From contig NZ_QSUU01000002.1 of assembly GCF_003439125.1 (NCBI RefSeq), positions 158,628 to 222,627 on the forward strand: a stretch of DNA of 64,000 nt, in the 5' to 3' direction. This document shows positions 33,415 to 42,995 of this stretch, piece after piece. The notes below the pieces were generated by a model, which saw nothing but the letters and a program-made list of their open reading frames with translations, was not told the origin of the DNA and did no database searches. A program made the translations under genes and the position numbers. This stretch comes from Collinsella sp. OM04-5 (GTDB taxonomy: Bacteria; Actinomycetota; Coriobacteriia; Coriobacteriales; Coriobacteriaceae). The first letter of the stretch is position 1. Every line of letters starts with the position of its first letter.

Positions 33415-34872
33415 TTACGCAGCGAGGCGCTTGAGAACGTCGATGAGCAGCTCATAGAAGCGCTCGGCAGAAGCGAGCTCCATGCTCTCGTCCGGGGTGT
33501 GGACATCGGAGAGCGTCGGGCCCACGGCGATGGCGTCCAGGCCGTGCAGGGCCTCGGCAAACAGGCCGCACTCAAGGCCGGCATGGATGGACTCGATGCG
33601 CAGCTCGGAGCCAAAGAGCTCGCGATAGCTCTCGACAAAGACGTCGCGGACCGGCGAATGCTCGGCATAGCTCCAACCGGGATACTCGAACTCAAACTTG
33701 GCGTCGAAGCCCAAGACATCGGCCAGCGTCTGCAGGCGGTCCTTGAACTCGTTCTGCAGCGAGGTGATCGAGGAGCGCGGGGACAGCATGATCTTGACCT
33801 GGTCGTCAGAGGTGGCAACCACACCGATGTTGGAGGAAACCTCGACGGAGCCGTCGGTGGCGACGTTGCGGCGGATCACGCCGTTAGGGGCAAGACGCAG
33901 GGCGCGGATGAGGGCAAGCGCAGACTTCTGGTCCATGGCCTCGACCTCGGTGTCGTCGGCAATCTCGACGGTGCAGGTAAAGCCGGGGTCGAAGACCTCG
34001 AGCTCGGCGGTGACGTCGGCGATGATGCCCTTTGCGATCTGGGCCGCGGCCTCGGCGGCAGCGTGGTCGGCGTAGACCAGCTCGGCCTTGCACTCACGGT
34101 TGATGGCGTTGTCCTTGGTGCCACCGTTAAAGCTAACGATGGCGGGCTCGCCGGCAACCATCAGGCGGTCGATGATGCGGGCCATGATGAGGTTGCCGTT
34201 GCCGCGCTCCAGGTGGATATCACTGCCGGAGTGACCGCCCAGCAGGCCGGAGATGTCAAGCGTGAGGGTGCTACCGGTCTTATGCTCGCGCGCGATCGGG
34301 CAGGTGTAGGTAACGACGACGCCGCCGGCGCAGCTGACGGTGGCAACGCCCTCTTCCTCGGAGTCAAGGTTAATCATGGTGCGGGCGCTAATCTGGGACT
34401 TGTCGAGCGTCTCGGCGCCGACCAGGCCAGTCTCCTCGTCGGTGGTGAATACGCACTCGAGGGCCGGATGAGCAATCGAATCGTCGTTGAGCACGGTAAG
34501 CATAAGCGCGACGGCGATACCGTTGTCGGCGCCCAGGGTGGTGCCGTTAGCGGTGAGGACGCCGTCCTTGACGACCAGGTCGATACCATCGGTCGTAAAG
34601 TCGTGCTCAACGGAGCCCAGCTTGTCGCACACCATGTCGATATGGCCCTGCAGCATCACGGTCGGGGCATTCTCGGCACCGGCAGATGCGGACTTGCGAA
34701 TGATGACGTTGTAGACCTCGTCCTGGTACACATCGAGGCCGCGCTCCTTGGCAAACGCAACCAAGAAATCGCTGATGCCCTTCTCGTTGCCAGACCCGCG
34801 GGGAATCGCGCTGACCTCCTCAAAGAAATGGAACAGCTGGGCGGGCTCGTAGCCGGTGATCTTGTAGTCCAT
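33415..34872 (-). CDS. pepD: Aminoacyl-histidine dipeptidase (M20C)
   Basis: PepD, 485 residues, a zinc-dependent cytosolic Xaa-His dipeptidase. LQGHIDMVCDK (about 75-85) has the first His and Asp, GADNGIAVALML follows, and TTDEETGLVGAE (about 145-156) has the catalytic Glu pair. DSEEEG and the C-terminal IHAGLECG are also typical. The ORF opens at 34977, but AGGAGG eight bases before the ATG at 34872 (MDYKIT) fixes the start. It stands alone, converging with hipA. Confidence 0.93.
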   Translation of the reverse strand: MDYKITGYEPAQLFHFFEEVSAIPRGSGNEKGISDFLVAFAKERGLDVYQDEVYNVIIRKSASAGAENAPTVMLQGHIDMVCDKLGSVEHDFTTDGIDLVVKDGVLTANGTTLGADNGIAVALMLTVLNDDSIAHPALECVFTTDEETGLVGAETLDKSQISARTMINLDSEEEGVATVSCAGGVVVTYTCPIAREHKTGSTLTLDISGLLGGHSGSDIHLERGNGNLIMARIIDRLMVAGEPAIVSFNGGTKDNAINRECKAELVYADHAAAEAAAQIAKGIIADVTAELEVFDPGFTCTVEIADDTEVEAMDQKSALALIRALRLAPNGVIRRNVATDGSVEVSSNIGVVATSDDQVKIMLSPRSSITSLQNEFKDRLQTLADVLGFDAKFEFEYPGWSYAEHSPVRDVFVESYRELFGSELRIESIHAGLECGLFAEALHGLDAIAVGPTLSDVHTPDESMELASAERFYELLIDVLKRLAA

Positions 34873-35020
34873 GGTGCCTCCTTGGCGCAACTGGTTAGAC
34901 AATAAGACATGCGACTTGTATATTCCCAGACTTCGTTTGCATAAACCAGTCGAAAACGCCGAGCGTTCTCGCATCATCGGCTAACGGTGGGGAGACGCCA
35001 CTTTATTAAGGTAAAGCAGG

Positions 35021-35542
35021 TTAGACGGGCCGCGCCGAAGGAACGTTGGACCCTTCAACCAACCTCAACGCCTGTTGAACATTAATGCATACACCATTGG
35101 TATGTTTAATAAGATTCTTGTCCTCCGTCACAACGTAATCGGCATCAATGCGATTGGCGACGCCCAGCATCAGGTCGTCCTCAAAGTCATTGTGGTGGTA
35201 CTTGAACACAAAGGAGTCGAAGACCTCGTCTGCACCGACCGGGGCGATGAGGGCTAGCTCGCGCATCTGTCGAACGCATGCCCAAGCCGTTTCGTCTGCC
35301 GCCGCAATGGCGTTAGCGCTCAGTGAGCCAGTCTTTCTTCGGCACTCCTGCTTGATTGCCGCCGAGACAAGATATGACACGTCTTTGACCGAAAGCGACG
35401 AGGCAAACAGGGCAATCCGCTCCGAGGCGTCGGCAATCTCGATCAGATGGACGACATTTGCCGTACGGTCGGACCTGCCAGAAAAATAATCCATCCATAC
35501 GTTGGTATCGATTAACAGCTTGAGGACGCCTTCTGTGCTCAT
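35021..35542 (-). CDS. PIN-domain toxin (VapC-like)
   Basis: A 173-residue PIN-domain ribonuclease, the toxin of a type II pair. KLLIDTNVWMDYF near the start has the first catalytic Asp; FEDDLMLGVANRIDADYVVTEDKNL (split as FEDDLMLGVA and DADYVVTED) carries the later acidic residues. It is longer than a typical VapC (about 130 residues). The ATG at 35542 overlaps the antitoxin stop (ATGA), so the two are coupled; the frame open to 35554 is not needed. Confidence 0.83.
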   Translation of the reverse strand: MSTEGVLKLLIDTNVWMDYFSGRSDRTANVVHLIEIADASERIALFASSLSVKDVSYLVSAAIKQECRRKTGSLSANAIAAADETAWACVRQMRELALIAPVGADEVFDSFVFKYHHNDFEDDLMLGVANRIDADYVVTEDKNLIKHTNGVCINVQQALRLVEGSNVPSARPV

Positions 35543-35898
35543 AGTTCCACCCACTCGGGATAGCGCTCCGCCATGGCCTCCTCATAGAGGTCGTCATAGT
35601 CTCCCGAGAACTCAGGGATGGGGATGCCGTATTTGAGGCACGAATCGCGAACGATATGGCTGCCTTGCGCGGCCCTTGACTCCATGCGCCGGGGCTCCAC
35701 TCCGTCAGAAACCGGAGCCGCCGCGTCTCCCTTCGAGGGCATGCGTCCGTTAACGACCAGATACTCCCAAAGTGTCCGAACGGCTTGTGACGGCGTCATG
35801 CCAATATGAGTCAGGACGGCGTCTCCCGCCTCTTTGAGCTGGCGATCTATACGCACGTTCATCTGAACTGGCCGCGTGTCGAGTATTGACGTAGGCAT
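35539..35898 (-). CDS. RHH/RelB-type antitoxin
   Basis: A 119-residue protein with a ribbon-helix-helix DNA-binding N-terminus of RelB/DinJ type: VQMNVRIDRQLKEAGDAVLT then GMTPSQAVRTLWEYLV (about residues 11-50). The C-terminal part ends in an acidic Tyr-rich stretch (GDYDDLYEEAMAERYP), which probably wraps the toxin. AAAGGAG precedes the ATG. A perfect palindrome sits right upstream as operator. RelB-type antitoxin with PIN toxin is a mixed pairing but known. Confidence 0.82.
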   Translation of the reverse strand: MPTSILDTRPVQMNVRIDRQLKEAGDAVLTHIGMTPSQAVRTLWEYLVVNGRMPSKGDAAAPVSDGVEPRRMESRAAQGSHIVRDSCLKYGIPIPEFSGDYDDLYEEAMAERYPEWVEL

Positions 35899-35909
35899 AT
35901 CAGCTCCTT

Positions 35910-35940
35910 TGCTATACTAAATCTCGATTTTAGTATAGCA
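35910..35940 (-). promoter_or_regulatory. Operator of the RHH/PIN pair
   Basis: TGCTATACTAAA and TTTAGTATAGCA are perfect 12-bp inverted arms with a seven-base centre. TATACT inside it would serve as a -10 element, so binding by the antitoxin would repress the operon. Confidence 0.8.
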
Positions 35941-35969
35941 CGGCAGATTGAAGCGCATTTCAATAGAAA

Positions 35970-35999
35970 TGAGGGCGCTTCCTTATCGGAAACGCCCCC
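35970..35999 (-). terminator. Terminator after clpC
   Basis: GGGGGCGTTTCC and GGAAGCGCCCTC arms with a short loop, 24 bases past the clpC stop on the minus strand. Confidence 0.7.
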
Positions 36000-36022
36000 G
36001 TTATACAAGGTATGTTTAATCC

Positions 36023-38665
36023 CTACAGCGCACCAGAGCCGGCTTGCATCATACCGCCGGGGCCCGAGGTCACGCCGCCGCTCACGGGCGCGGCGTTGCC
36101 GGTGTGCGGTGCCGCCGGGGCGGTATCGCCACCGAGCGTGCCCGCCGGACGCGGTGCCGGGATCTCGCCCGTGCCATGGCTAAAGACAAACTTGCCATCG
36201 GCCACGTCGCACAGGACGGTATCGCCCTCACCCCACTCGCCGGCCAGAAGCTCCTCGGACAGCGGGTCCTCGATGAGCTTTTGAATAGCACGGCGCAGCG
36301 GACGCGCACCGTTGGTGAGGTCGGTGCCCTCGGCCACGATCTTGTCATAGGCCGCATCGGTGAGCTTGATGTTCATGCCGTTGGCAATCAGGCGCTGGCG
36401 CAGATCGTCCACCAGCAGGTGAGCGATCTTGGTCAGGTTCTCGCCCGAGAGCTTCTGGAACACCACGATGTCGTCGATGCGGTTGAGCAGCTCGGGGCGG
36501 AACAGGCGCTTGAGCTCGCCCATCGCGCGGCCGCGGATCTCACTCGACGTGAGACCCTGCTCGCCGGTGGTGCCAAAGCCCACGCTCGCATCCTGCGCAA
36601 TCTCGCGGGCGCCCACGTTGGACGTCATGATGATCACGGTATTGCGGAAGTCGACCGTCTTGCCCTGGCTATCAGTCAGGCGGCCCTCCTCCAGCACCTG
36701 CAGCAGGATGTTGAAGATGTCGGGGTGCGCCTTCTCGATCTCGTCGAACAGCACGACCGAATACGGGTGACGACGAACGGCCTTGGTAAGCTGACCGCCC
36801 TCGTCGTGACCCACGTAACCCGGAGGGCTACCGATAAGCTTGGAGACCTCGAACTCGCTGCCGAACTCCGACATGTCGAAGCTGATGAGCGCGTCCTTGC
36901 TGCCAAAGAGGTACTCGGCGAGCGTCTTGGCGAGCTCGGTCTTGCCTGTGCCGGTGGGGCCCAGGAAGATAAAGCTGCCGCCGGGGCGACGCGGGTCCTT
37001 GAGCGGCGAGCGGCTGCGGCGCACGGCCTTGGCGACGGCCTCGACGGCCTCGTCCTGGCCGATAATGCGGGTCTTGAGCACGCTTTCGGTCTGCAGCAGG
37101 CGACGGCTCTCGCTCTCGGTGAGCGAGGAAACCGGCACGCCAGAGGTCACGGACACGATGTCGGCAATCTGACTCACGTCGATGGTGAGCGGGCTGGCGT
37201 CGAGCTCGGCGGTCCAGGCGGCCTTGGCTTCGGCGAGTTCAATCTCGGCGGCCTTCTGCTGCTCGGTGATCTCGGCGGCCTTGTTCATGTCGTCGCTCTC
37301 GGTAGCCTCCTGTGCGGCAGCCTTGAGTTCCTCGATGCGATGCTCGGCCTCGCGCACCGGCTCGGGTGCGCGATTCGCGGCGATGCGAGCACGGGCACCG
37401 GCCTCGTCAATGAGGTCGATGGCCTTATCGGGCAGGAAGCGATCCTGAATGTAGCGGTTGGAGAGGTTCGCAGCGGCCTCGATGGCACCCTGCGTGTAAC
37501 GCACGTGGTGGTGCTCCTCGTAGCGCGGCTTGAGCGCAGTCAGGATCTTGACCGTGTCCTCGACGCTCGGCTCCTCGACATCGATGGTCTGGAAGCGACG
37601 CTCGAAGGCTGGGTCCTTGGTGAGGTACTTGCGGAATTCCTCGGCCGTGGTGGCGCCGATAATCTGGAAGGCACCACGCGCGAGCACGGGCTTGAGCATG
37701 GAGCTTGCATCGATGGATCCCTCGGCAGAACCGGCACCGATGATGGTGTGCATCTCGTCGATAAACAGAATGACGTCGTCGGCCTCGGTCGCCTCCTGGA
37801 TCACGTTCTTGAGGCGCTCCTCAAACTCACCGCGATACTTGGCGCCCGCGACAAGACCCGGCAGGTCAAGCGTCCAGATGTTCTGGTTCATAAGGTTCTC
37901 GGGCACATTGCCGGCAGCGATCTGCCGTGCCAGGCCCTCGACGATGGCCGTCTTGCCCACGCCGGGGTCGCCCAGGATAAGTGGGTTGTTCTTGGTGCGG
38001 CGCGAAAGAATTTCCATCATACGCTGGACTTCCTTTTCGCGACCAATTACAGGGTCGAGCTCGCCGTCGCGCGCCTTCTGCGTGAGGTTGGTCGCGAACT
38101 GCTTAAGCGTATCGGTGCCACTCCCCTTTTGCTGAGAGGCATCCGAGCCGCTAAAGAACGGCAGGCCCGCACCGGGACGACCAGCACCGGCGCCGGCGAG
38201 CGGACGCTTCTTGTCCTGGTCCTTGGCGGTGAGTTTCTCGATAGCCTTTTTGATGGAGGCGGACGACACACCCAAGCGCATGAGGATGTCCATGGCCATG
38301 CCGTTGCCCTCTTCGACGATGCCGATGAGCAAGTGCTCGGTCGACACGTAGGTCTGGTTGTTCTCACGCGCCACGCGGAATGAACGCTCCATCACGCTAA
38401 TGACGAGCGGCGTAAAGGCGAGCTTAGCGGCCTCGGTCTCCTCACTGGGCTCGGGAACCGTGGTCTGGACCTCTTTGAGAGTATCCATGATGTCATCGTA
38501 GGAGATGTCGAGCGAACGCAGTGCCTCGGCGGCAATGCCCTCGTCCTCCTTGGCAAGCGCGAGCAGCAGGTGCTCGGTACCCACCTTATTTGAATGAAGA
38601 TCGAGCGCCTCTTGCTTGGCCATGGACATGACCTTGCGCGCGCGATCGGTAAAACGGTCTAACAT
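36023..38665 (-). CDS. clpC: ClpC ATP-dependent protease ATPase subunit
   Basis: An 880-residue Hsp100 unfoldase that feeds substrates to ClpP. The double N-domain covers about residues 1-145 ([44 protein letters not shown]). The first AAA module has [13 protein letters not shown] (about 218-230) and the second [14 protein letters not shown] (about 555-568), joined by the ClpC middle coiled coil (about 420-490). The C-terminal 30 residues are Pro/Ala/Gly-rich. The ORF opens at 38743, but AGAGGA before the ATG at 38665 (MLDRFT) sets the start. No CtsR or CIRCE operator was recognised upstream. Confidence 0.95.
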   Translation of the reverse strand: MLDRFTDRARKVMSMAKQEALDLHSNKVGTEHLLLALAKEDEGIAAEALRSLDISYDDIMDTLKEVQTTVPEPSEETEAAKLAFTPLVISVMERSFRVARENNQTYVSTEHLLIGIVEEGNGMAMDILMRLGVSSASIKKAIEKLTAKDQDKKRPLAGAGAGRPGAGLPFFSGSDASQQKGSGTDTLKQFATNLTQKARDGELDPVIGREKEVQRMMEILSRRTKNNPLILGDPGVGKTAIVEGLARQIAAGNVPENLMNQNIWTLDLPGLVAGAKYRGEFEERLKNVIQEATEADDVILFIDEMHTIIGAGSAEGSIDASSMLKPVLARGAFQIIGATTAEEFRKYLTKDPAFERRFQTIDVEEPSVEDTVKILTALKPRYEEHHHVRYTQGAIEAAANLSNRYIQDRFLPDKAIDLIDEAGARARIAANRAPEPVREAEHRIEELKAAAQEATESDDMNKAAEITEQQKAAEIELAEAKAAWTAELDASPLTIDVSQIADIVSVTSGVPVSSLTESESRRLLQTESVLKTRIIGQDEAVEAVAKAVRRSRSPLKDPRRPGGSFIFLGPTGTGKTELAKTLAEYLFGSKDALISFDMSEFGSEFEVSKLIGSPPGYVGHDEGGQLTKAVRRHPYSVVLFDEIEKAHPDIFNILLQVLEEGRLTDSQGKTVDFRNTVIIMTSNVGAREIAQDASVGFGTTGEQGLTSSEIRGRAMGELKRLFRPELLNRIDDIVVFQKLSGENLTKIAHLLVDDLRQRLIANGMNIKLTDAAYDKIVAEGTDLTNGARPLRRAIQKLIEDPLSEELLAGEWGEGDTVLCDVADGKFVFSHGTGEIPAPRPAGTLGGDTAPAAPHTGNAAPVSGGVTSGPGGMMQAGSGAL

Positions 38666-38866
38666 GCTAGTTCCTCTTAGACGAGCTAGTTTTTTCAAAC
38701 GCAAAGCGCCGCCCCGCGGCAGCGCTTTGGTCTCTTTACCCATATGGAGTATATGTTAACCGTTGGGACCTTTCCTGCCCGTAGCCGCGCGACAACGTCT
38801 ACAAAAAAGGAATCGCCAGGTGCTTCTGCATCGGCCCAACGAGCGTGGATTTTCGGACACCCATTC

Positions 38867-38936
38867 CATGAACGTGGATAATCTCCCGTTTTGAGCCCGT
38901 AAACAGGCCAAAAACGGGAGATTATCCACGTTCATG
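38867..38936. repeat. 26-bp perfect palindrome in the clpC-thrE gap
   Basis: Arms of 26 bases begin CATGAACGTGGATAATCTCC (38867) and are matched exactly by the complement at 38911-38936, with an 18-base centre. No T-run follows, so it is not an ordinary terminator. A partial version, GCGTGGATTTTCGG, lies just left of it at 38843. The rest of the 299-base gap shows nothing else. Confidence 0.8.
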
Positions 38937-38964
38937 TTATGCGGATCAGTTTCACTTGCGCCAA

Positions 38965-40533
38965 TTAGCTGGTGTGGCGCCAGCGAGGGTCGGTGAGTGT
39001 ACGCGCCACGCCCAGGCCAACGGGCAGAAACGCCACGATGAGCACTGCACGCACAAACCAGCCGAGCATATTGACCGTGTCGAAGGTGCACATGTAATAC
39101 ATCGAGCGATACAGATACAAGCCCGGCACCATAATGACAATCGATGGCACCGTGAGGGCGATACGTGGGTAGGTGAGCTTGATTTCGGCTAAGCTCGCGA
39201 GCAGCCCCGATACCAGCGCGCCGATAAACGCTGCCGCCTCGGGAGGCATACCTACGCTCAGGCCCAGAAAGGGAAACAGCATCGGCGCATCGACGAGCGT
39301 AAGGCGCAAGGTATTGGACACGGCGCCGATCAGCCCAGCTGCCGCGGCCATCTTTACCGGGCTGTTGAACATCACCGAGAAGCCGAATACGCCAACAAAG
39401 CTCATCACCACGCGCAGGAGCGTAAGGGCAAGCGGCGAAAGGCCGAGCGGGGCAAAATCATCCGGTGCCAGCCCCACACACTCGGCAACCATCCAGCCCA
39501 CAAGGGTCGCCATCACAATAATCGACACGGCATACGAAAGACGCTCAATGCCGCTTCGCATATCGAGCTTAGCGATGTCGAGGCCTGCCGTAATGAGGGG
39601 AAAGCCGGGAATCACAAAGAGCATGGCGCCGATATAGCCTTCTTGGTGCGACATTGCCCCCGGTACGACCTGGCCAAGGCCGAGCAATGCCAGCAGATAC
39701 GAAACGCAAGCGAGCGCAACGCCAATCGTCAGCGCGCTAAACTGGCCAAGACCCTGCTTGAGAATATGAGAGCGAGCAAAGTTGCCAACACCAGCGCCTA
39801 CGAATGCGCAGGCCATCTCGATAGGGCCGCCGCCGAGCAAAAAGACGAAGGCGCCGCAAGCACAAGCTGCCGCAAGGCCCTGTTGCCAGGGAGAGTAATC
39901 GGGTTTTGAACTCTCAACGGTCTTGAGCATCTCGTGGTATTCGTGCACGGTAAACCGGCGCCCATACGTCTCGATTTCCTTTAGGAAGCTCTCCATCATC
40001 CAAATGCGATGGGTATTGACTCCCGTTGTGGGCAGGCTGACAACCTCGTTAAAGCAGTGGCCATCTTCGATGCAGGTGCACTCAAACGACAGAAGACTTA
40101 AGTCAATGTGGACGGTGACACCGAGTACGGCGGCAACGCGATTCATGGTATCGCGTACACGCCAGGCACCCGTTCCGCTCGCGAGCATAAGCATACCGGT
40201 GCGGCAGATGATGGATGACTTATCGGTGAGCGGCGCATCGACGGCAAGCTCATCGCCTGCCGTCACGATCTGGTGCCAGTCTGTTTTCATATGGAGTGCG
40301 CCGGCACGAACACCGTGGTGCATGGGGGCTCTCGAAAGCAGCGAGTCAAGGCGCGAAGACTGTGGGGGCTCCGTCGATTCATTCTCAACCTCATCAGCCC
40401 CTTCACCCACTAGGTCAAATGAGTCAAGCGATGCCGGCTCGCGACGGTCGATCGGCTCCTCGTCCTCATCATCAAAATAGTTGAACTGATTGAGCATGTC
40501 CTCTTCGATTGCACGATCGCTCGCGTCGTCCAT
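38965..40533 (-). CDS. thrE: Threonine/serine exporter ThrE-like protein
   Basis: A 522-residue membrane protein with the ThrE layout: an acidic N-terminal tail (about 1-70), a cytosolic DUF1212 domain (about 75-230) and about ten membrane helices in two blocks (DUF1212/DUF3815), seen in VFLLGGGPIEMACAFVGAG and MLFVIPGFPLITAGLDIAKL. The conserved PGFPLI and EIKLTYPRIALTVP segments fit. Corynebacterium ThrE exports threonine and serine. GGGAG before the ATG at 40533. The gene is alone on its transcript. Confidence 0.85.
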   Translation of the reverse strand: MDDASDRAIEEDMLNQFNYFDDEDEEPIDRREPASLDSFDLVGEGADEVENESTEPPQSSRLDSLLSRAPMHHGVRAGALHMKTDWHQIVTAGDELAVDAPLTDKSSIICRTGMLMLASGTGAWRVRDTMNRVAAVLGVTVHIDLSLLSFECTCIEDGHCFNEVVSLPTTGVNTHRIWMMESFLKEIETYGRRFTVHEYHEMLKTVESSKPDYSPWQQGLAAACACGAFVFLLGGGPIEMACAFVGAGVGNFARSHILKQGLGQFSALTIGVALACVSYLLALLGLGQVVPGAMSHQEGYIGAMLFVIPGFPLITAGLDIAKLDMRSGIERLSYAVSIIVMATLVGWMVAECVGLAPDDFAPLGLSPLALTLLRVVMSFVGVFGFSVMFNSPVKMAAAAGLIGAVSNTLRLTLVDAPMLFPFLGLSVGMPPEAAAFIGALVSGLLASLAEIKLTYPRIALTVPSIVIMVPGLYLYRSMYYMCTFDTVNMLGWFVRAVLIVAFLPVGLGVARTLTDPRWRHTS

Positions 40534-40921
40534 ACAGACGCTCCCTTCCTACCGACTAACCCCCATCCTAGGCAGCGACGGCTAAAGGAAACATAAAAGA
40601 GACGACTGTCATGCACGGAAGGCGTAAACCCCCAATGCACCGGTAGACCCCAGGCGGCTAGGACCGTCCCCAAGTGCCGGCACAAGAGGAACGTCCCTAA
40701 GTGCCAACCAGGGCAACGCCGCAGGTAGAGGACGGACAGCGAAAGCCCGCCAGAGCGAGCAAGGTGCCTTCAAGCAAAATGGCGCCGCAGGTTGAGCATA
40801 AGTCAGCGAGCGGGTCGCATTTGAGGCAAGGTGGCGTGAAACGAAAGGGCGCTGACCTTCTGGTCGCGCCCTTGAAGTTGAACGTCAGATTGCCCAAATG
40901 CGGCCCGCGCAGCGTCGAGCC
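40534..40921. repeat. Intergenic region with a degenerate 66-bp tandem repeat
   Basis: No convincing gene. Two imperfect copies of about 66 bases (40717-40783 and 40783-40850) share CGCCGCAGGT at the start and GCAAGGTG near the end. Further left, ACCGTCCCCAAGTGCC and ACGTCCCTAAGTGCC are a second short direct pair (about 40664-40704). The minus-strand frame across it is Cys-rich with repeats but has no ribosome site. Confidence 0.5.
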
Positions 40922-40948
40922 GTTACGCGGTTCGTAGAACCGCGTAAC
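40922..40948 (-). terminator. Terminator after lysS
   Basis: GTTACGCGGTTC and GAACCGCGTAAC arms with a four-base loop, next to the lysS stop. The same stem sequence recurs after dtd at 45438-45465. Confidence 0.75.
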
Positions 40949-40951
40949 TAG

Positions 40952-42916
40952 TTAGTACATCTTTGCGCCGGCAGGGATGGAAGCGTCGAGCTGAATCAGG
41001 TTGAGGCGCTCCTCGCCCTCCTCCTCGTGGATGGCGCTGATGAGCATGCCACAGCTGGGGATGCCCATCATCTTGCGCGGAGGCAGGTTGGTGATGGCGA
41101 GCAGGGTCTTGCCGACCAGGTCCTCGGGCTCGTAATAATCGTGAATGCCGGAGAGGATGGTGCGGTCGGTGCCGGTGCCGTCATCGAGCGTAAAGTTCAG
41201 CAGCTTCTTGGACTTCTTGACGGCCTCGCATGCCTTGACCTTCACGGCGCGGAAGTCGCTCTTGGAGAAGGTATCAAAGTCGACGAACTCCTCAAACAGC
41301 GGCTCAACGGCAATCTTGGAATAATCAACCGTGGGCTTAAGCGGCTTGACGAAGGGGCTCGCGGCGTTGCCGGCCTCGGCGGCCTTGGCAGCAGCGGCAC
41401 CGGACTGGAAACCCTTCTCGGGCTTCATGTGCGGGAACAGCAGCACGTCGCGGATGGAAGCCTGGTTGGTGAGCAGCATGACCACGCGGTCGATACCGAT
41501 GCCGATGCCGCCCGCGGGAGGCATACCGTACTCGAGGGCACGCACGTAATCCTCATCGTACTCCATGGCCTCATCGTCGCCGCCGGCCTTCTCGGCCATC
41601 TGGGCAGCGAAGCGCTCGGCCTGGTCGACCGGGTCGTTGAGCTCGGAGAACGCGTTCGCGTACTCGTGACCGGCGATGACCAGCTCAAAGCGATGGGTCA
41701 GGCGCGGATCATGCTCAAAGCGCTTGGCAAGCGGGCTAACCTCGATGGGGTAATCGCACACGAAGGTGGGGTTGACGATGGTGTCCTCGCCCAGCTCGTC
41801 ATAGATCTCGGCGATAATCTTGCCGGCGGTCCACTCGGGCTTAATCTCCAGGCCCTTCTCGCGCGCGGCGGCAGCAAGCTCCTCGACCGGCGTGTCGATG
41901 GTGACCTGCTTGCCGAGCACGTCGGAAACGATGTCGGTCATGGGACGGCTGGCCCACTCACCAGAAAGGTCGATGGTCTGGCCCTGGTACTCGATGACCT
42001 CGGGGTTGCCGATGGCCTTGTTAGCCGCCTTAATGACACCCTGGGCGAGCGCCTTCATGCCCTCGAGGTCGGAGAAGGCACGATAGGCCTCCATCGTGGT
42101 GAACTCGGGGTTGTGGGTAAGGTCCATGCCCTCGTTACGGAAGATACGGCCGATCTCGAACACGCGCTCAAAACCGCCGACGATGCAGCGCTTGAGGTGC
42201 AGCTCGGTAGCAATGCGCAGGTAGCACTCCTGATCGAGCGCGTTGAAGTGCGTGATGAACGGCTTGGCAGTAGCGCCGCCCTGGATGGTCTGCAGGATGG
42301 GGGTCTCGACCTCCATGTAGCCGTCGGACTCCATAAAGCGACGGAAGGTGGAGAGAATCTGCGAACGCTTACGGAACGTCTCGCGAACGTCGTCGTTGGC
42401 GATCAGGTCAACATAGCGCTGGCGATAGCGGGTCTCCTTGTCGGAAAGACCGTGGAACTTCTCGGGCAGCGGACGAACGGCCTTGGCAAGCAGGGTCGCG
42501 CTCTTAGGGGCAACGGAAAGCTGGCCGCGCTGGGTGCGCACAACCACGCCGGTCACGCCCAGGATGTCGCCCAGGTCGAGGGACTTGAGCGTATTCCAGG
42601 CAGCCTCGTCCATGTCGTTGATGCGGCAGAACAGCTGAATCTCGGCAGTCGCATCGCGTACGACGATGAACATGATCTTGCCCTGACCGCGCTTGGCGAC
42701 CACACGGCCGGCGATCTTCACGACGTCCTCGGTGTCCTCGCCATCGGCAAGCTCGGCGTACTTAGCCTCGATATCGGCAACGTAGTCCTCAAGCTCAGAG
42801 TGCTCGGGATAGGGGTTCTGGCCCGCCTCGAACAGGGCGGCGCGCTTGGCCAGGCGGGTGGCGCGCTCGTCGTTGAGCGTCGATGCCTGATCTGCGGCGT
42901 TCTGGTTCTCTGCCAT
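40952..42916 (-). CDS. lysS: Lysyl-tRNA synthetase with C-terminal tRNA-binding domain
   Basis: A 654-residue class II LysRS. The anticodon-binding OB domain is at about 60-160 (IAGRVVAKRGQGKIMFIVVR), the class II motif 2 region is RNEGMDLTHNPEFTTMEAY (about 265-283), and motif 3 is GGIGIGIDRVVMLLT (about 480-494). From about residue 547 there is an extra Trbp111/EMAP-type tRNA-binding domain (FRAVKVKACEAVKKSKKLLN, ILSGI, GKTLLAITNLPPRKMMGIPS, CGMLISA). Usual LysRS is about 500 residues; this domain is normally at the end of MetRS or the start of PheT. The fusion reads through without a break. AGGAG precedes the ATG. Confidence 0.94.
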   Translation of the reverse strand: MAENQNAADQASTLNDERATRLAKRAALFEAGQNPYPEHSELEDYVADIEAKYAELADGEDTEDVVKIAGRVVAKRGQGKIMFIVVRDATAEIQLFCRINDMDEAAWNTLKSLDLGDILGVTGVVVRTQRGQLSVAPKSATLLAKAVRPLPEKFHGLSDKETRYRQRYVDLIANDDVRETFRKRSQILSTFRRFMESDGYMEVETPILQTIQGGATAKPFITHFNALDQECYLRIATELHLKRCIVGGFERVFEIGRIFRNEGMDLTHNPEFTTMEAYRAFSDLEGMKALAQGVIKAANKAIGNPEVIEYQGQTIDLSGEWASRPMTDIVSDVLGKQVTIDTPVEELAAAAREKGLEIKPEWTAGKIIAEIYDELGEDTIVNPTFVCDYPIEVSPLAKRFEHDPRLTHRFELVIAGHEYANAFSELNDPVDQAERFAAQMAEKAGGDDEAMEYDEDYVRALEYGMPPAGGIGIGIDRVVMLLTNQASIRDVLLFPHMKPEKGFQSGAAAAKAAEAGNAASPFVKPLKPTVDYSKIAVEPLFEEFVDFDTFSKSDFRAVKVKACEAVKKSKKLLNFTLDDGTGTDRTILSGIHDYYEPEDLVGKTLLAITNLPPRKMMGIPSCGMLISAIHEEEGEERLNLIQLDASIPAGAKMY

Positions 42917-42934
42917 AAGTTAACTCCTCAAACT

Positions 42935-42967
42935 AAAACGCTCCCCAGGATTCGGTCCCAGGGAGCG
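42935..42967 (-). terminator. Terminator between greA and lysS
   Basis: CGCTCCC and GGGAGCG arms with inner GG/CC pairs, followed on the minus strand by TTTT. It separates greA from lysS. Confidence 0.75.
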
Positions 42968-42995
42968 AAAACATACCTTTACGCGGGACCGTGGT

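Noticed and set aside
38666..38780. CtsR or CIRCE operator for clpC
   Set aside because: No GGTCAAA direct repeats and no TTAGCACTC/GAGTGCTAA pair were found upstream of clpC.
40697..40897. Small Cys-rich protein on the minus strand
   Set aside because: The frame lies in a degenerate tandem repeat, has no ribosome site and its Cys pattern follows the repeat period.
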